DNA of 9,925 nucleotides, taken from contig JASLCO010000226.1 of the NCBI GenBank assembly GCA_030146505.1, positions 1-9,925 of the forward strand, given 5' to 3'. Positions 1 through 6,433 of the stretch are shown here, piece after piece (within the stretch, counting starts at the first letter, position 1; each line of letters opens with the position of its first letter). Origin of the DNA: Moraxellaceae bacterium. GTDB lineage: Bacteria; Pseudomonadota; Gammaproteobacteria; Pseudomonadales; Moraxellaceae. Under the pieces are notes generated by a model. The model had not been told where the DNA came from and made no database searches. It worked only from the letters and a program-made list of their open reading frames with translations. The translations under genes and the position numbers were made by a program.

Positions 1-129
1 GCCGGCTCCACCAAGGACGTGTATTACAAATTCACCATGAAGCTTTCCAACCTGGAAAGCGGTCTGGTGGAATTCCAGAGCGAAAAGGAAATCCGCAAGA
101 CCAAGAAGAAATCGCTGTTCGGCGGCTGA
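1..129 (+). CDS. LpoB-like penicillin-binding-protein activator, 3' end only
   Basis: This is the last 42 codons of a gene entering from the left edge, open in frame 1 and ending with TGA at 127-129. The tail reads DVYYKFTMKLSNLESG, then a short linker, then EKEIRKTKKK and SLFGG. The alternating beta-strand pattern followed by EKEIRK and a basic end resembles the C-terminus of LpoB/YcfM-type outer-membrane lipoproteins, which stimulate the peptidoglycan synthase PBP1b from the periplasmic face. The lipobox and most of the domain are outside the window, so the family call rests on the tail alone. The gene converges on the minus-strand binding-protein gene and shares a terminator with it. Another small periplasmic lipoprotein with a similar fold remains possible. 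Confidence 0.6.
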   Translation, partial: AGSTKDVYYKFTMKLSNLESGLVEFQSEKEIRKTKKKSLFGG

Positions 130-190
130 GCACTGCCATCGCCGGGAGTACCGGGAAAGTCACTGCGCCCGGCACTCCATTTCGGCAAAG

Positions 191-216
191 AAAAAGCCCG
201 CATCTGCGGGCTTTTT
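191..216. terminator. Bidirectional intrinsic terminator between convergent genes
   Basis: AAAAAGCCCGCA (191-202) and TGCGGGCTTTTT (205-216) are perfect reverse complements separated by two bases. The GC core is flanked by A5 on one side and T5 on the other, so either strand gives a GC stem followed by a U-run. It sits 61 bp after the stop of the + strand gene and 30 bp after the stop of the - strand gene, and fits as a shared terminator. Confidence 0.9.
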
Positions 217-246
217 CATTCACGGGCTCACGCCATCACAAGGCAC

Positions 247-1308
247 TCATTCATCCTTGAGCGTGCACTCGTAATTGGACGGATCACGCGTGCAACGGAT
301 GCGCTTGAGGATTTTCATCATGCGCGGATCGTAGGTGCCATCGGCAGTGAGCATGAGGCGGGCCTCGCGCATCATCTTGGTGTAGCGGTCCTTGTCACTC
401 GGCGAAAGGTCCATCCACTGGTTGGCCGGGATATCCTTCTCGGCTGTCTTGATGGCGTCGAAGGCCATGTCCACCTTGGCGGCAATGTACTGGCGCGCAA
501 GCTGGCCCACGTTGTAATCCTTGGGCATCTTGCTGCGGCGGATGACGAAGGCACCGGTCACGTTCACCACCGGGAAGCGGTAGATGGCGCCTTTGGTGCC
601 TATGCCCTTGTAGAGTTCCAGCGGTTTGTAGGCGATGGCGGGGCAGGCAATGATGTCGACCTGGCCATTGTTGAACTTGCCGAAGAAATTGCTGATGTCG
701 GACGCCACCGGCTGCGCCCCCATGCGCTGCACCAGCTGCGCCTGCGACTTGTCCCAGTCCAGCACGGCCACCTTCTTGCCGGCTGCCTTTTCCACGGAAT
801 TGATGGCGCGGTCATTCACCATCACATAGGCCGCGCCCAGCGGAATCACGCCCGCCACCTCGTAATCACCATCGACCATGAGCTCGCTGATCTTGGGGCT
901 GGCCAGCAACTGGATGAGGTCACTCACCTGCTGGTAGCTCATGAGGCCGCCGATGGCATCGATGGAACCCGCGAATTTCACGAACTGGCGGGCACGCAGC
1001 GAGGACATGTTGACGGCATCGCACTGGCCGACCTTGAAGTTCTCAGCCGCGATGCGCTCGTCGGTGAAAGCCTGCAACTCCATGTCCAGGCCCCATTTGC
1101 GCGCTTCCAGCGCCTGGTCGCGCGCCATCGAATAGCCCGGACCCTGCTGGCCGGCCGGATCGAAAATGCAGACCTTGATCTTGGTGAGGCTCTTGGGCAC
1201 GACGGCCGGCGGCTGCGGCGCGTCCACCGCGAATACGGGAAGGGCTACGGCCTGGAGTACCAGGGAGGCCAGCATGGCGGCAAGGGGATGCCTGAACGTT
1301 CCGGACAT
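247..1308 (-). CDS. Periplasmic putative solute-binding protein (AdeT1/2-like family)
   Basis: The product is 353 residues. An N-terminal signal peptide is clear: a short basic start, a hydrophobic run (LAAMLASLVLQAVALPVFA) and a probable signal peptidase I site after residue 27 (VFA|VDA). The mature protein begins with a typical binding-protein strand (KIKVCIFDPAG) and carries YSMARDQALEARKWG, GQCDAVNMSSLRARQF and GAAYVMVNDRAI. This pattern is like TRAP-type solute receptors and the family I know as AdeT1/AdeT2-like putative solute-binding proteins. Ligand unknown. Two cysteines near the C-terminus (IRCTRD and YECTLKDE) could form a disulfide. I chose the ATG at 1308 over a TTG two codons upstream, because GCAGG lies 7 bases before the ATG but only about one base before the TTG. 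No transporter membrane subunits are adjacent, so it may act alone or with components elsewhere. Confidence 0.75.
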   Translation of the reverse strand: MSGTFRHPLAAMLASLVLQAVALPVFAVDAPQPPAVVPKSLTKIKVCIFDPAGQQGPGYSMARDQALEARKWGLDMELQAFTDERIAAENFKVGQCDAVNMSSLRARQFVKFAGSIDAIGGLMSYQQVSDLIQLLASPKISELMVDGDYEVAGVIPLGAAYVMVNDRAINSVEKAAGKKVAVLDWDKSQAQLVQRMGAQPVASDISNFFGKFNNGQVDIIACPAIAYKPLELYKGIGTKGAIYRFPVVNVTGAFVIRRSKMPKDYNVGQLARQYIAAKVDMAFDAIKTAEKDIPANQWMDLSPSDKDRYTKMMREARLMLTADGTYDPRMMKILKRIRCTRDPSNYECTLKDE

Positions 1309-1393
1309 GATCAAACCTGCAGGATTCTTGTTGTCGGGGAGGGAAGGACGCTGAAGCTAATGCAATCGGACGGGCCGACAAATACCGGGAACT

Positions 1394-1421
1394 ATCATTC
1401 TTATTGGCCTGAATTCGTAAA
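1394..1421 (-). promoter_or_regulatory. Possible sigma70-type promoter for the solute-binding protein gene
   Basis: On the minus strand TTTACG (1421-1416, four of six matches to TTGACA) is followed after 16 bases by AATGAT (1399-1394, four of six matches to TATAAT). Transcription would start near 1387, giving a leader of about 80 bases before the ATG at 1308. It is the best pair I see in this leader, but both boxes are imperfect and no other evidence supports it. Confidence 0.3.
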
Positions 1422-1482
1422 TCCGGTATGACGCGGCCATAAAAAAGGGATTTACATGCATGACTCCCTCGTTCTCTTGAAT

Positions 1483-1565
1483 CGTCGTTCCGGCGCAAGC
1501 CGGAACCCATAATGCGGTGAAATAATGAACGACGCAGGGATCGCGGGTTTCGCCAGAATGACGAA
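1483..1565. repeat. Inverted pair of REP-like hairpins, type 1
   Basis: The first unit has a perfect 8-bp stem GTTCCGGC (1487-1494), loop GCAA and GCCGGAAC (1499-1506), with TCGTC before and CCAT after. The second unit (about 1533-1565) is a degenerate copy in inverse orientation: its reverse complement starts TCGTCATTCTGGCGAAAC and aligns with TCGTCGTTCCGGCGCAAG of the first. The units are about 25 bp apart. Paired, oppositely oriented REP hairpins are typical of BIME-like intergenic repeats mobilised by RAYT transposases; no such transposase is in this window. Confidence 0.7.
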
Positions 1566-1619
1566 GACCCTTATAAAGGGAACCATGTATTTATATCCCA
1601 TAAAAAAACTCACCCTCCG

Positions 1620-1684
1620 TAGATCGGACTTCCGTCCGACGAGGCCTCTGTTCCAGTCACGCTGTCGGGCTGAAGCCCGACCCA
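1620..1684. repeat. Inverted pair of REP-like hairpins, type 2
   Basis: One unit is the stem TCGGAC (1624-1629), loop TTCC, GTCCGA (1634-1639). The other is the perfect 7-bp stem GTCGGGC (1664-1670), loop TGAA, GCCCGAC (1675-1681). The reverse complement of the second (GGGTCGGGCTTCAGCCCGAC) aligns along its length with AGATCGGACTTCCGTCCGAC of the first, so they are inverted copies about 23 bp apart. The core differs from the type 1 pair just to the left, so this is a separate repeat family. Confidence 0.7.
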
Positions 1685-1723
1685 CACCAGTAAAACCGGG
1701 GTGAATGCGCCCGGAGGCTGCGC

Positions 1724-1757
1724 AAGAAAAAGGGCTCGTTCGAGCCCTTTTTCTTTT
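1724..1757 (-). terminator. Intrinsic terminator of the EF-hand membrane protein gene
   Basis: AAGAAAAAGGGCTCG (1724-1738) and CGAGCCCTTTTTCTT (1741-1755) are a perfect 15-bp inverted repeat around TT. On the minus strand the GC-rich stem is followed by TTTTTCTT and starts about 15 bases after the TGA at 1770-1772. The symmetry would allow termination from the + strand too, but no + strand gene feeds into it. Confidence 0.9.
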
Positions 1758-1769
1758 GTGGCAATGGCT

Positions 1770-3911
1770 TCAGAACCAGCCTTTCCACCAGGCCAGCGCA
1801 ACGGCGGCAAGCAGCAACAGCAGCAGCCACCAGATGCCATGGCCACGATTGGCGTAGGGGTCGGTCATGGAGCGGCTGGCGCCATCCGGCAGGCGGGCAA
1901 GCTGGGTGAGGGCCGTGCCGAAGGGGATGTTGATGCGCGCTTCGGTATTCACGGCCCAGCCATTCGCGTCGAGCATGGGTGCGAGGTTGCGCTTGCGCAG
2001 CTTGAACCAGGCCAGAACCATGGACGGGCCCGAGACCAACAGCATCACGCCCAGCAGGGCCAGCGGCATCTGCCACCACAACAGCGACAGGAAGCCGGCC
2101 GCAACGGCAGCCAGCGCGGTGCCAATGGCACCGATGGCAAGGCCGATGGCGGCAAAGATACCGGCGAACTTGGCAATGTCGAAAGGCGGCGGTGCCGGCG
2201 TGGCAGCTGCCGGTGCAGTGGCGGCAGCCGCAGGCGCGCTTTCCATCTGTGTGGCGGAAGCGGCAACACCGGCGGCTGATTTTTCTTCCAGTGCCTTGTC
2301 GCGCGAGGCGGCCATCTTGTTCATCTGTTCGGAAATCATCTTGCCGATGCGCCGGTAGGGCGTCCAGAACGCTTCGCGCACGCTGATGGGATGCTCGATC
2401 AGCTTCACCACATGCGCATCCCAGTCGACCCCGTTGCGGTCGTAGAAAATGCCGTTGCGGCCATTCATGAGCTTGCCGGCATCGCCGGCCGTCACGGCCG
2501 CGGCAATCGTCATTTTTTCTGCCGAGCCCTTGCGCGTGCATTCGCAATAAACGAGATAACTGCCGCTGGCGCCGGCCATGGCGCTGTGCGTGGCCAGGTC
2601 ATTCACGCGGATGGTGAGGTCGCAGCTCTTGCCGTCGATGAACAGCGTGCCGGCCTGGAAAATCGCCTTGTCGCGACGCGTGTAGAAATCGCTGAAGGCA
2701 ATGAAATTATTGAGCAACCTGACGAGGTTGCGCTGGAAGCGCACAAGCTTGTCCACATCCAGCAGGCCTTCGGCCTCGGCCGCCACCGCCTTGTCGGCGG
2801 CTACCAGCTCCAGCAGTTTTTCGGCTATGCCGTTGCCCACCAGCCATTCGAGACGGGCCGGCTCCAGCACGGTCACGGCGGACACCGGCCGCTGCGCCAT
2901 CCAGTCCAGCTGCGGCGCGCATTTTTCCATGATGAGCTGCCAGTCGGCCGCGCTCAGGCTGGCACGCTCACCCAGCAGGGGCTGCACTACCTTGCTGCGG
3001 AAATCCTGCAGCGCGGCCATCCAGGCCGGATTGATGCCGTCCAGCAAGGGCAGGTCGCGGCCGGCCACGATATTGGCCAGCGGCAGGCCGGCCGCTTCGG
3101 CACCACTGGCCAGGCTGAGGCCGGCCAGACGCACGAGTTCGGCTTCTTCACCATTCATGAGCGCGGCCGCGCGCGGATCGAAGGCGGCCATGCGCACGCG
3201 GTTGAAGTAGTCATCAATCTTGCTGCGCACGGCGACGAGGGCACCGATGGCAGCCTCGCTCCCCTCGCCCAGCGGCTGCAGCGCCTTTTCCTCGCGAATG
3301 CGTGCATGCCACGCAGCAAAGGCTTCGGCCTGGGTGAAGAATTCGCGGATCTTGTCTTCGGAAACGGCAGCCTCCTGGCTGCGGTCGGTATCGGCGCCCA
3401 GCGTGGCGATGATGTCGGCAATGGCCAGCTTGAGCACATCGTCATCCGTCAGCGCAGCCGGCACGAGGCCGTCGCCATTGGGCTTGTCGGGCGGGAAGAC
3501 ACGGGAAGAATCATCGGTATCAGCCACAGCAATACTGGTGACTTCCGGCTTGCCGATATTGGTCAGCAAGCGCTGTGCCGCTGCCTTCAGGTGCTGGCCG
3601 GCCTCACTGTCGTTGAGCGCCGCCAGCGGCAGTGCATCGCCGTTGAACAGCACCTGCGGGTCAGCCAGTACCGAGAGCACCCAGTCCACGGCGTTGAGGA
3701 GTTCCGGCGCGCGAATGCGGCCGTCCTTGTCGGTGTCTATGTACTCCAGGGTGCGGGCATCGAACTCCAGTCCCTTCACCGGGCAGGCCAGCGCCGCCCA
3801 GAGTTTCTGGTCCAGTCCGCGCAGCGCGCGCAGGTCGGCCGGGGAATCCAGGCGGACCTGGTCAAAACCGCCGGAACGGAAAAACTGCCAGCGGTGGGAA
3901 GCGGTCGTCAT
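1770..3911 (-). CDS. Putative membrane protein with an N-terminal EF-hand
   Basis: The product is 713 residues; I do not recognise a named family. Residues 59-70 (DTDKDGRIRAPE) are a complete EF-hand loop, with Asp at positions 1, 3 and 5, Gly at 6, Ile at 8 and Glu at 12, so calcium binding is likely. A second, degenerate acidic stretch lies further on (DKPNGDGLV, near residue 145). A long, mostly helical region follows, then an Ala/Pro-rich linker near 555-580. Membrane segments are predicted at about 584-609 and 615-636, and a third at the extreme C-terminus (about 694-713, WWLLLLLLAAVALAWW). The bulk before residue 580 would be a soluble domain; I see no signal peptide, so it may face the cytoplasm. 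AAGGA lies 7 bases before the ATG. It follows the hydrolase gene after 60 bp on the same strand and has its own strong terminator. Function unknown. Confidence 0.85.
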   Translation of the reverse strand: MTTASHRWQFFRSGGFDQVRLDSPADLRALRGLDQKLWAALACPVKGLEFDARTLEYIDTDKDGRIRAPELLNAVDWVLSVLADPQVLFNGDALPLAALNDSEAGQHLKAAAQRLLTNIGKPEVTSIAVADTDDSSRVFPPDKPNGDGLVPAALTDDDVLKLAIADIIATLGADTDRSQEAAVSEDKIREFFTQAEAFAAWHARIREEKALQPLGEGSEAAIGALVAVRSKIDDYFNRVRMAAFDPRAAALMNGEEAELVRLAGLSLASGAEAAGLPLANIVAGRDLPLLDGINPAWMAALQDFRSKVVQPLLGERASLSAADWQLIMEKCAPQLDWMAQRPVSAVTVLEPARLEWLVGNGIAEKLLELVAADKAVAAEAEGLLDVDKLVRFQRNLVRLLNNFIAFSDFYTRRDKAIFQAGTLFIDGKSCDLTIRVNDLATHSAMAGASGSYLVYCECTRKGSAEKMTIAAAVTAGDAGKLMNGRNGIFYDRNGVDWDAHVVKLIEHPISVREAFWTPYRRIGKMISEQMNKMAASRDKALEEKSAAGVAASATQMESAPAAAATAPAAATPAPPPFDIAKFAGIFAAIGLAIGAIGTALAAVAAGFLSLLWWQMPLALLGVMLLVSGPSMVLAWFKLRKRNLAPMLDANGWAVNTEARINIPFGTALTQLARLPDGASRSMTDPYANRGHGIWWLLLLLLAAVALAWWKGWF

Positions 3912-3955
3912 GGTGATGTCCTTGGGGCAGATCAGGAAAGGAGCTGAGAGTAGAA

Positions 3956-3973
3956 GAGCCGCGAAAGCGGCTC
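3956..3973 (-). terminator. Hairpin over the hydrolase stop codon, possible weak terminator
   Basis: GAGCCGC (3956-3962), GAAA, GCGGCTC (3967-3973) form a perfect 7-bp GC-rich stem. Read on the minus strand the stem includes part of the hydrolase TGA (3974-3972) and is followed by TTCTACTCT, which is pyrimidine-rich but not a real U-run. It may reduce transcription into the EF-hand gene 45 bases later or protect the upstream 3' end. A fully effective terminator is doubtful. Confidence 0.4.
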
Positions 3974-4958
3974 AAGAGCCGGCCAGCATGTGCGCCAGCG
4001 CGGCATGCACAGGCGCGCGCAGATCATCGCGCTCGTTGGGCAGCTGATGCGAGGCGCCGGGAATCAGGGTGTCGGCAAGCAGCGGAAAATGACGGCGCAC
4101 ATAGGCATTGTTGTAAGGCCACTCCACGGTTTCATCGCGGTCGCCCTGCACCAGCAAAGCCGGCGTGGTACAGGCCGGCAGCCGTTCCATGTAGCTCACC
4201 CAGCGTCGCAGCGCGCCTATCCAGCGCATGGGTACCAGGCGCGCCTGCAGCGGATCGGCCTCGCGTACGAAGCGCAGATAGTCTTCGTCACTGCTGTTGA
4301 CGCGGAACACACGCGGCACGGCCGGCCGCAAATGCCGCAACAGCCACCAGCCGAAACGTATCTGCCGCCACTGTGCCGGCCGCAGCAAGGGTGCCAGCAG
4401 CAGCACGCTGGCAAAGGCCGGTGCCCGGCCTTGCGCACCGGCCGAGAGCACATGATCCATGACGATGGCGCCGCCCATGCTGAGGCCGACGGCATGGAAA
4501 GGCCGCGGCAGGTCGGGGCCGAAGCGTTCCAGGACATCGTTCAGCACATGCTGGTAATGCGCAAAATCGGGAATGTCGGCACGGTCGCCGCTGGACAGCC
4601 CATGGCCGGGCTGGTCATGGATGAACACGGCGAAGCCACGCTCCAGGCAATCGCGCATGAGATGGCGATAAAGGCCGGAATGATCGAGATAGCCATGCAG
4701 GAAGAAAACCGTGCCGCGCGCCGCCGGTGGCATGAACACATGCGCGGCAATGCGATAGCCATAGGCCTCGAACCAGCCCGTGTAGTGGCGCACGCCGGGC
4801 ACCACGTTTTCCAGGTCTATGCCATAAAAGCGCACATAGTCCGCCACCGCTCCCTGCAAGGGCGAAAACACGGCCAGATCAAGACGCATGAGCGCGCGCT
4901 GCACGGCATCGACATCCAGCACCGGCCGGGCTGCCGGCATTCCAGGCCCTGCTGTCAT
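3972..4958 (-). CDS. Alpha/beta hydrolase, monoacylglycerol lipase/lysophospholipase type
   Basis: The product is 328 residues with the features of the serine aminopeptidase S33/Hydrolase_4 group. FFLHGYLDHSGLYRHL (86-100) is the oxyanion-loop strand typical of monoglyceride lipases and PldB. HDQPGHGLSSGDR (114-126) follows. The nucleophile elbow is GLSMGG with Ser160, the acid is probably Asp275 in QGDRDETV, and the catalytic His is His304 in GASHQLPNE, so the triad is complete. It likely cleaves an acyl ester such as a lysophospholipid or monoacylglycerol; there is no signal peptide, so it is probably cytoplasmic. I chose the ATG at 4958 because AGGGGG lies 5 bases upstream. An in-frame ATG at 5003 lies within the intergenic region and its ribosome site is poorer. 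The gene is divergent from cobB and upstream of the EF-hand gene on the same strand. Confidence 0.85.
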   Translation of the reverse strand: MTAGPGMPAARPVLDVDAVQRALMRLDLAVFSPLQGAVADYVRFYGIDLENVVPGVRHYTGWFEAYGYRIAAHVFMPPAARGTVFFLHGYLDHSGLYRHLMRDCLERGFAVFIHDQPGHGLSSGDRADIPDFAHYQHVLNDVLERFGPDLPRPFHAVGLSMGGAIVMDHVLSAGAQGRAPAFASVLLLAPLLRPAQWRQIRFGWWLLRHLRPAVPRVFRVNSSDEDYLRFVREADPLQARLVPMRWIGALRRWVSYMERLPACTTPALLVQGDRDETVEWPYNNAYVRRHFPLLADTLIPGASHQLPNERDDLRAPVHAALAHMLAGS

Positions 4959-5055
4959 CACTTCCCCCTGACTTTTTCCGCCATGGTTTATAGCATGGTC
5001 CATCGCGCAAAGGCGCAGGCCGGCTTTGCGCGGGCCATCAAGAAGGAAGAACGGG
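4959..5055. promoter_or_regulatory. Divergent promoter region between hydrolase and cobB
   Basis: These 97 bp separate two divergent starts, so both promoters should lie here or just inside the genes. The TTTATA element at 4987-4992 can serve as a -10-like box on either strand: TATAAA on the minus strand (start about 22-25 bases before the hydrolase ATG) or TATAGC (4989-4994) on the plus strand with CTGACT (4968-4973) 15 bases upstream. Neither has a good -35 at ideal spacing. Overlapping promoters are my inference. Confidence 0.35.
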
Positions 5056-5766
5056 ATGACAGCACACCGCATCGTGATACTGACCGGCGCCGGCATTTCC
5101 GCGGAAAGCGGCATACGCACCTTCCGCGCCAGCGACGGCCTGTGGGAAGAACACCGCATCGAGGACGTGGCCACGCCGGAAGCATTTGCGCGCGATCCTG
5201 CACTGGTGCAGCGTTTTTACAACAGGCGGCGCGCACAATTGCAGGAGCCTGCCGTACAACCCAATGCCGCGCACCGGGCGCTGGCCCGGCTGGAGCGGGA
5301 ATATCCCGGCGAGGTATTGCTCGTCACGCAAAACGTGGACGACCTGCATGAACGCGCCGGCTCGGAAAAACTCATACACATGCATGGCGAACTGCTGTCA
5401 CTGCTCTGCAGCCACAGTGGCCAGCGCTTCCGTTTTGCCGGCGAGGTCAGCGCAGACACCACCTGTGCATGCTGCGGCACCACCGGCAGCCTGCGCCCCG
5501 ACATTGTCTGGTTCGGTGAAGTGCCCTACCAGATGGACAGGATTGAAGCGGCGCTGGACACGTGTACGCTGTTTTTCGGCATCGGCACCTCAGGCCATGT
5601 CTATCCCGCCGCCGGCTTCGTGCAACAGGCCCGTGCTGCTGGCGCGCATACACTGGAAATCAACCTGGAGCCCACGCAAAGCCGCAATGCCTTCCACGAA
5701 CATCATTACGGCCTGGCCAGCGCAGTGGTGCCGGAAATCGTGGAACGATTGCTGGAGGGAAAGTAG
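5056..5766 (+). CDS. cobB: NAD-dependent protein deacylase, CobB-type sirtuin
   Basis: The product is 236 residues, the length of short class III sirtuins. In order: the NAD-binding GAGISAESGI (11-20), RASDGLW (24-30), the Tyr55-x-x-Arg58 pair that marks desuccinylase/demalonylase activity, TQNVDDLHERAG (91-102), HMHGE with catalytic His110, cysteines at 118, 137, 139 and 140 in the zinc-ribbon part, RPDIVWFGEVP (148-157), GTSGHVYPAAGF (178-189) and INLEPTQ (202-208). It closely matches what I know of E. coli CobB. It would remove acetyl or succinyl groups from lysines using NAD, for instance on acetyl-CoA synthetase, in the cytoplasm. The ATG at 5056 follows AAGGAAGAACGGG; an upstream ATG at 5026 has no such site and would add residues before the first beta strand. 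Its 3' end converges on the HEPN cassette with no classical terminator between them. Confidence 0.93.
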   Translation: MTAHRIVILTGAGISAESGIRTFRASDGLWEEHRIEDVATPEAFARDPALVQRFYNRRRAQLQEPAVQPNAAHRALARLEREYPGEVLLVTQNVDDLHERAGSEKLIHMHGELLSLLCSHSGQRFRFAGEVSADTTCACCGTTGSLRPDIVWFGEVPYQMDRIEAALDTCTLFFGIGTSGHVYPAAGFVQQARAAGAHTLEINLEPTQSRNAFHEHHYGLASAVVPEIVERLLEGK

Positions 5767-5817
5767 TGCATCATTAAAGGTTAGCTCTGATCGTCAAATG
5801 CAAGTTCTAGTTTCAGG

Positions 5818-5877
5818 GCCTAACGCTTGGATTCAGCCTTTCCGCACAGCAGCGTCGGCTTAAATGAATGGTTAGAA
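5818..5877 (-). other. Integron attC recombination site (60 bp)
   Basis: Read on the minus strand, the site opens with TTCTAAC (5877-5871; six of seven matches to RYYYAAC) and closes with GTTAGGC (5824-5818; a full match to GTTRRRY). Inside, TTAAGCC and GGCTGAA form the second pair of inner boxes (six of seven complementary, with the usual mismatch), and a short central loop region lies between. Total length is 60 bp, the classic size. The sequence strongly resembles attC sites of aadA-type cassettes as I remember them. The stop TAA of the HEPN gene (5874-5872) lies inside the first core, as in many real cassettes. IntI would cut between G and TT, at 5824/5823. Confidence 0.85.
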
Positions 5878-6433
5878 TTTTTCCGCGACATACTTGTCAG
5901 TGGCTGCAACCAAGTCACATATGAATCGAATGTGCTTGCGAAGATCCTCACGGGTAACTGCATGAGCATCATGCTGACCGGCTCGAGGGCGTAAAGAACG
6001 ATGCGCGATATCCCCACGCTTCTTGGCGAGGCGATTCAACTCAGTCCGCGCTCTAGCAGAATCGTAGTGGTTCCAGATCCACCCCTCTGTTACGTCGATT
6101 CCCAAGAATTTCTCGAAGATGGCACGAACACGATCAGTGCTTGGGGTGTGGAAGTACTTAAGATCGTTTTGCAAAGATGAGATGTAGAATTCAGCTAAGC
6201 GGCCACCATTAGCTGAACCACCAGAAACATTTTCAGCGGCCTCAACAATTCTATCCTCTATGTAGGTCTCAAGTGCAGCCAACGCCATAACTAGGCTGGC
6301 ACGCTTAAGGACTTCCGCACTAGGTGGTGGAGATTGCGTATTGAGGGAATCGAAATGGCTGAGTAATTCCGTGGCATCTTGAATGGCGTACTCGAATGCC
6401 TGAAGTGCCTGTGATGTCATAGCAAAACTCTAA
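5824..6433 (-). mobile_element. Lone integron gene cassette carrying a HEPN gene
   Basis: The element runs from G^TTAGAG (core 6434-6428) to AAGCG^TTAGGC (core 5824-5818), 610 bp, holding one 182-codon gene and its attC. The gene starts 13 bases after the 5' edge, ends inside attC, and the whole unit is visibly lower in G+C than its neighbours, all standard for cassettes. No integrase gene, attI or second clear attC is seen in the window, so this is either an isolated insertion at a secondary site or a remnant of a small array. The 5' core GTTAGAG misses the last consensus base (G instead of C/T), which agrees with a non-canonical edge. It lies between cobB and a small gene on the same strand, whose transcripts could read into it. 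Confidence 0.75.
5872..6420 (-). CDS. HEPN-domain protein, candidate RNase, cassette gene
   Basis: The product is 182 residues, nearly all predicted helix. The N-terminal half contains KRASLVMALAALETYIEDRI (39-58), a pattern seen in RiboL-PSP and MAE_28990-type HEPN families. The C-terminal half carries LNRLAKKRGDIAHRS (128-142), whose Arg135-x4-His140 is the catalytic Rx4-6H motif of HEPN ribonucleases. HEPN proteins of this kind act as metal-independent RNases in toxin-antitoxin, abortive-infection and other defence systems, but many solo members are uncharacterised, so RNase activity here is an inference. No nucleotidyltransferase or antitoxin partner is adjacent. An in-frame TAG lies just upstream, so ATG 6420 is the earliest ATG start; no good ribosome site precedes it, common in cassettes. 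Expression may depend on read-through from the upstream gene. Confidence 0.75.
   Translation of the reverse strand: MTSQALQAFEYAIQDATELLSHFDSLNTQSPPPSAEVLKRASLVMALAALETYIEDRIVEAAENVSGGSANGGRLAEFYISSLQNDLKYFHTPSTDRVRAIFEKFLGIDVTEGWIWNHYDSARARTELNRLAKKRGDIAHRSLRPRAGQHDAHAVTREDLRKHIRFICDLVAATDKYVAEKF

Larger units (their letters stand above)
1309..1769. other. Non-coding region of about 460 bp with repeats, no credible gene
   Basis: This gap between two minus-strand genes holds the leader and possible promoter of the solute-binding gene (right edge near 1440), two REP-like inverted pairs (about 1483-1565 and 1620-1684), an A+T-rich stretch between them (about 1565-1615, including the small palindrome CCCTTATAAAGGG) and the terminator of the next gene. 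Short open frames here run through the repeats and lack ribosome binding sites or recognisable products, so I see no gene in it. Confidence 0.7.

Noticed and set aside
1657..2547. A 296-codon minus-strand frame overlapping the 3' end of the EF-hand gene.
   Set aside because: It runs in a different frame through the terminator and the repeats and lacks a ribosome site.
2391..3947. A 518-codon open frame on the + strand antisense to the EF-hand gene.
   Set aside because: It is a shadow of high third-position G+C on the other strand, has no ribosome site, no recognisable domain, and the opposite frame has a strong RBS, EF-hand and membrane segments.
3990..5351. A 453-codon open frame on the + strand across the hydrolase and the start of cobB.
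   Set aside because: It overlaps a hydrolase with a complete catalytic triad and the sirtuin NAD-binding motif; its own translation is composition-biased and unlike any family.
5767..5817. GTTAGCT at 5780-5786 as another recombination core.
   Set aside because: It breaks the RRR part of GTTRRRY and has no partner arm before the cobB stop.
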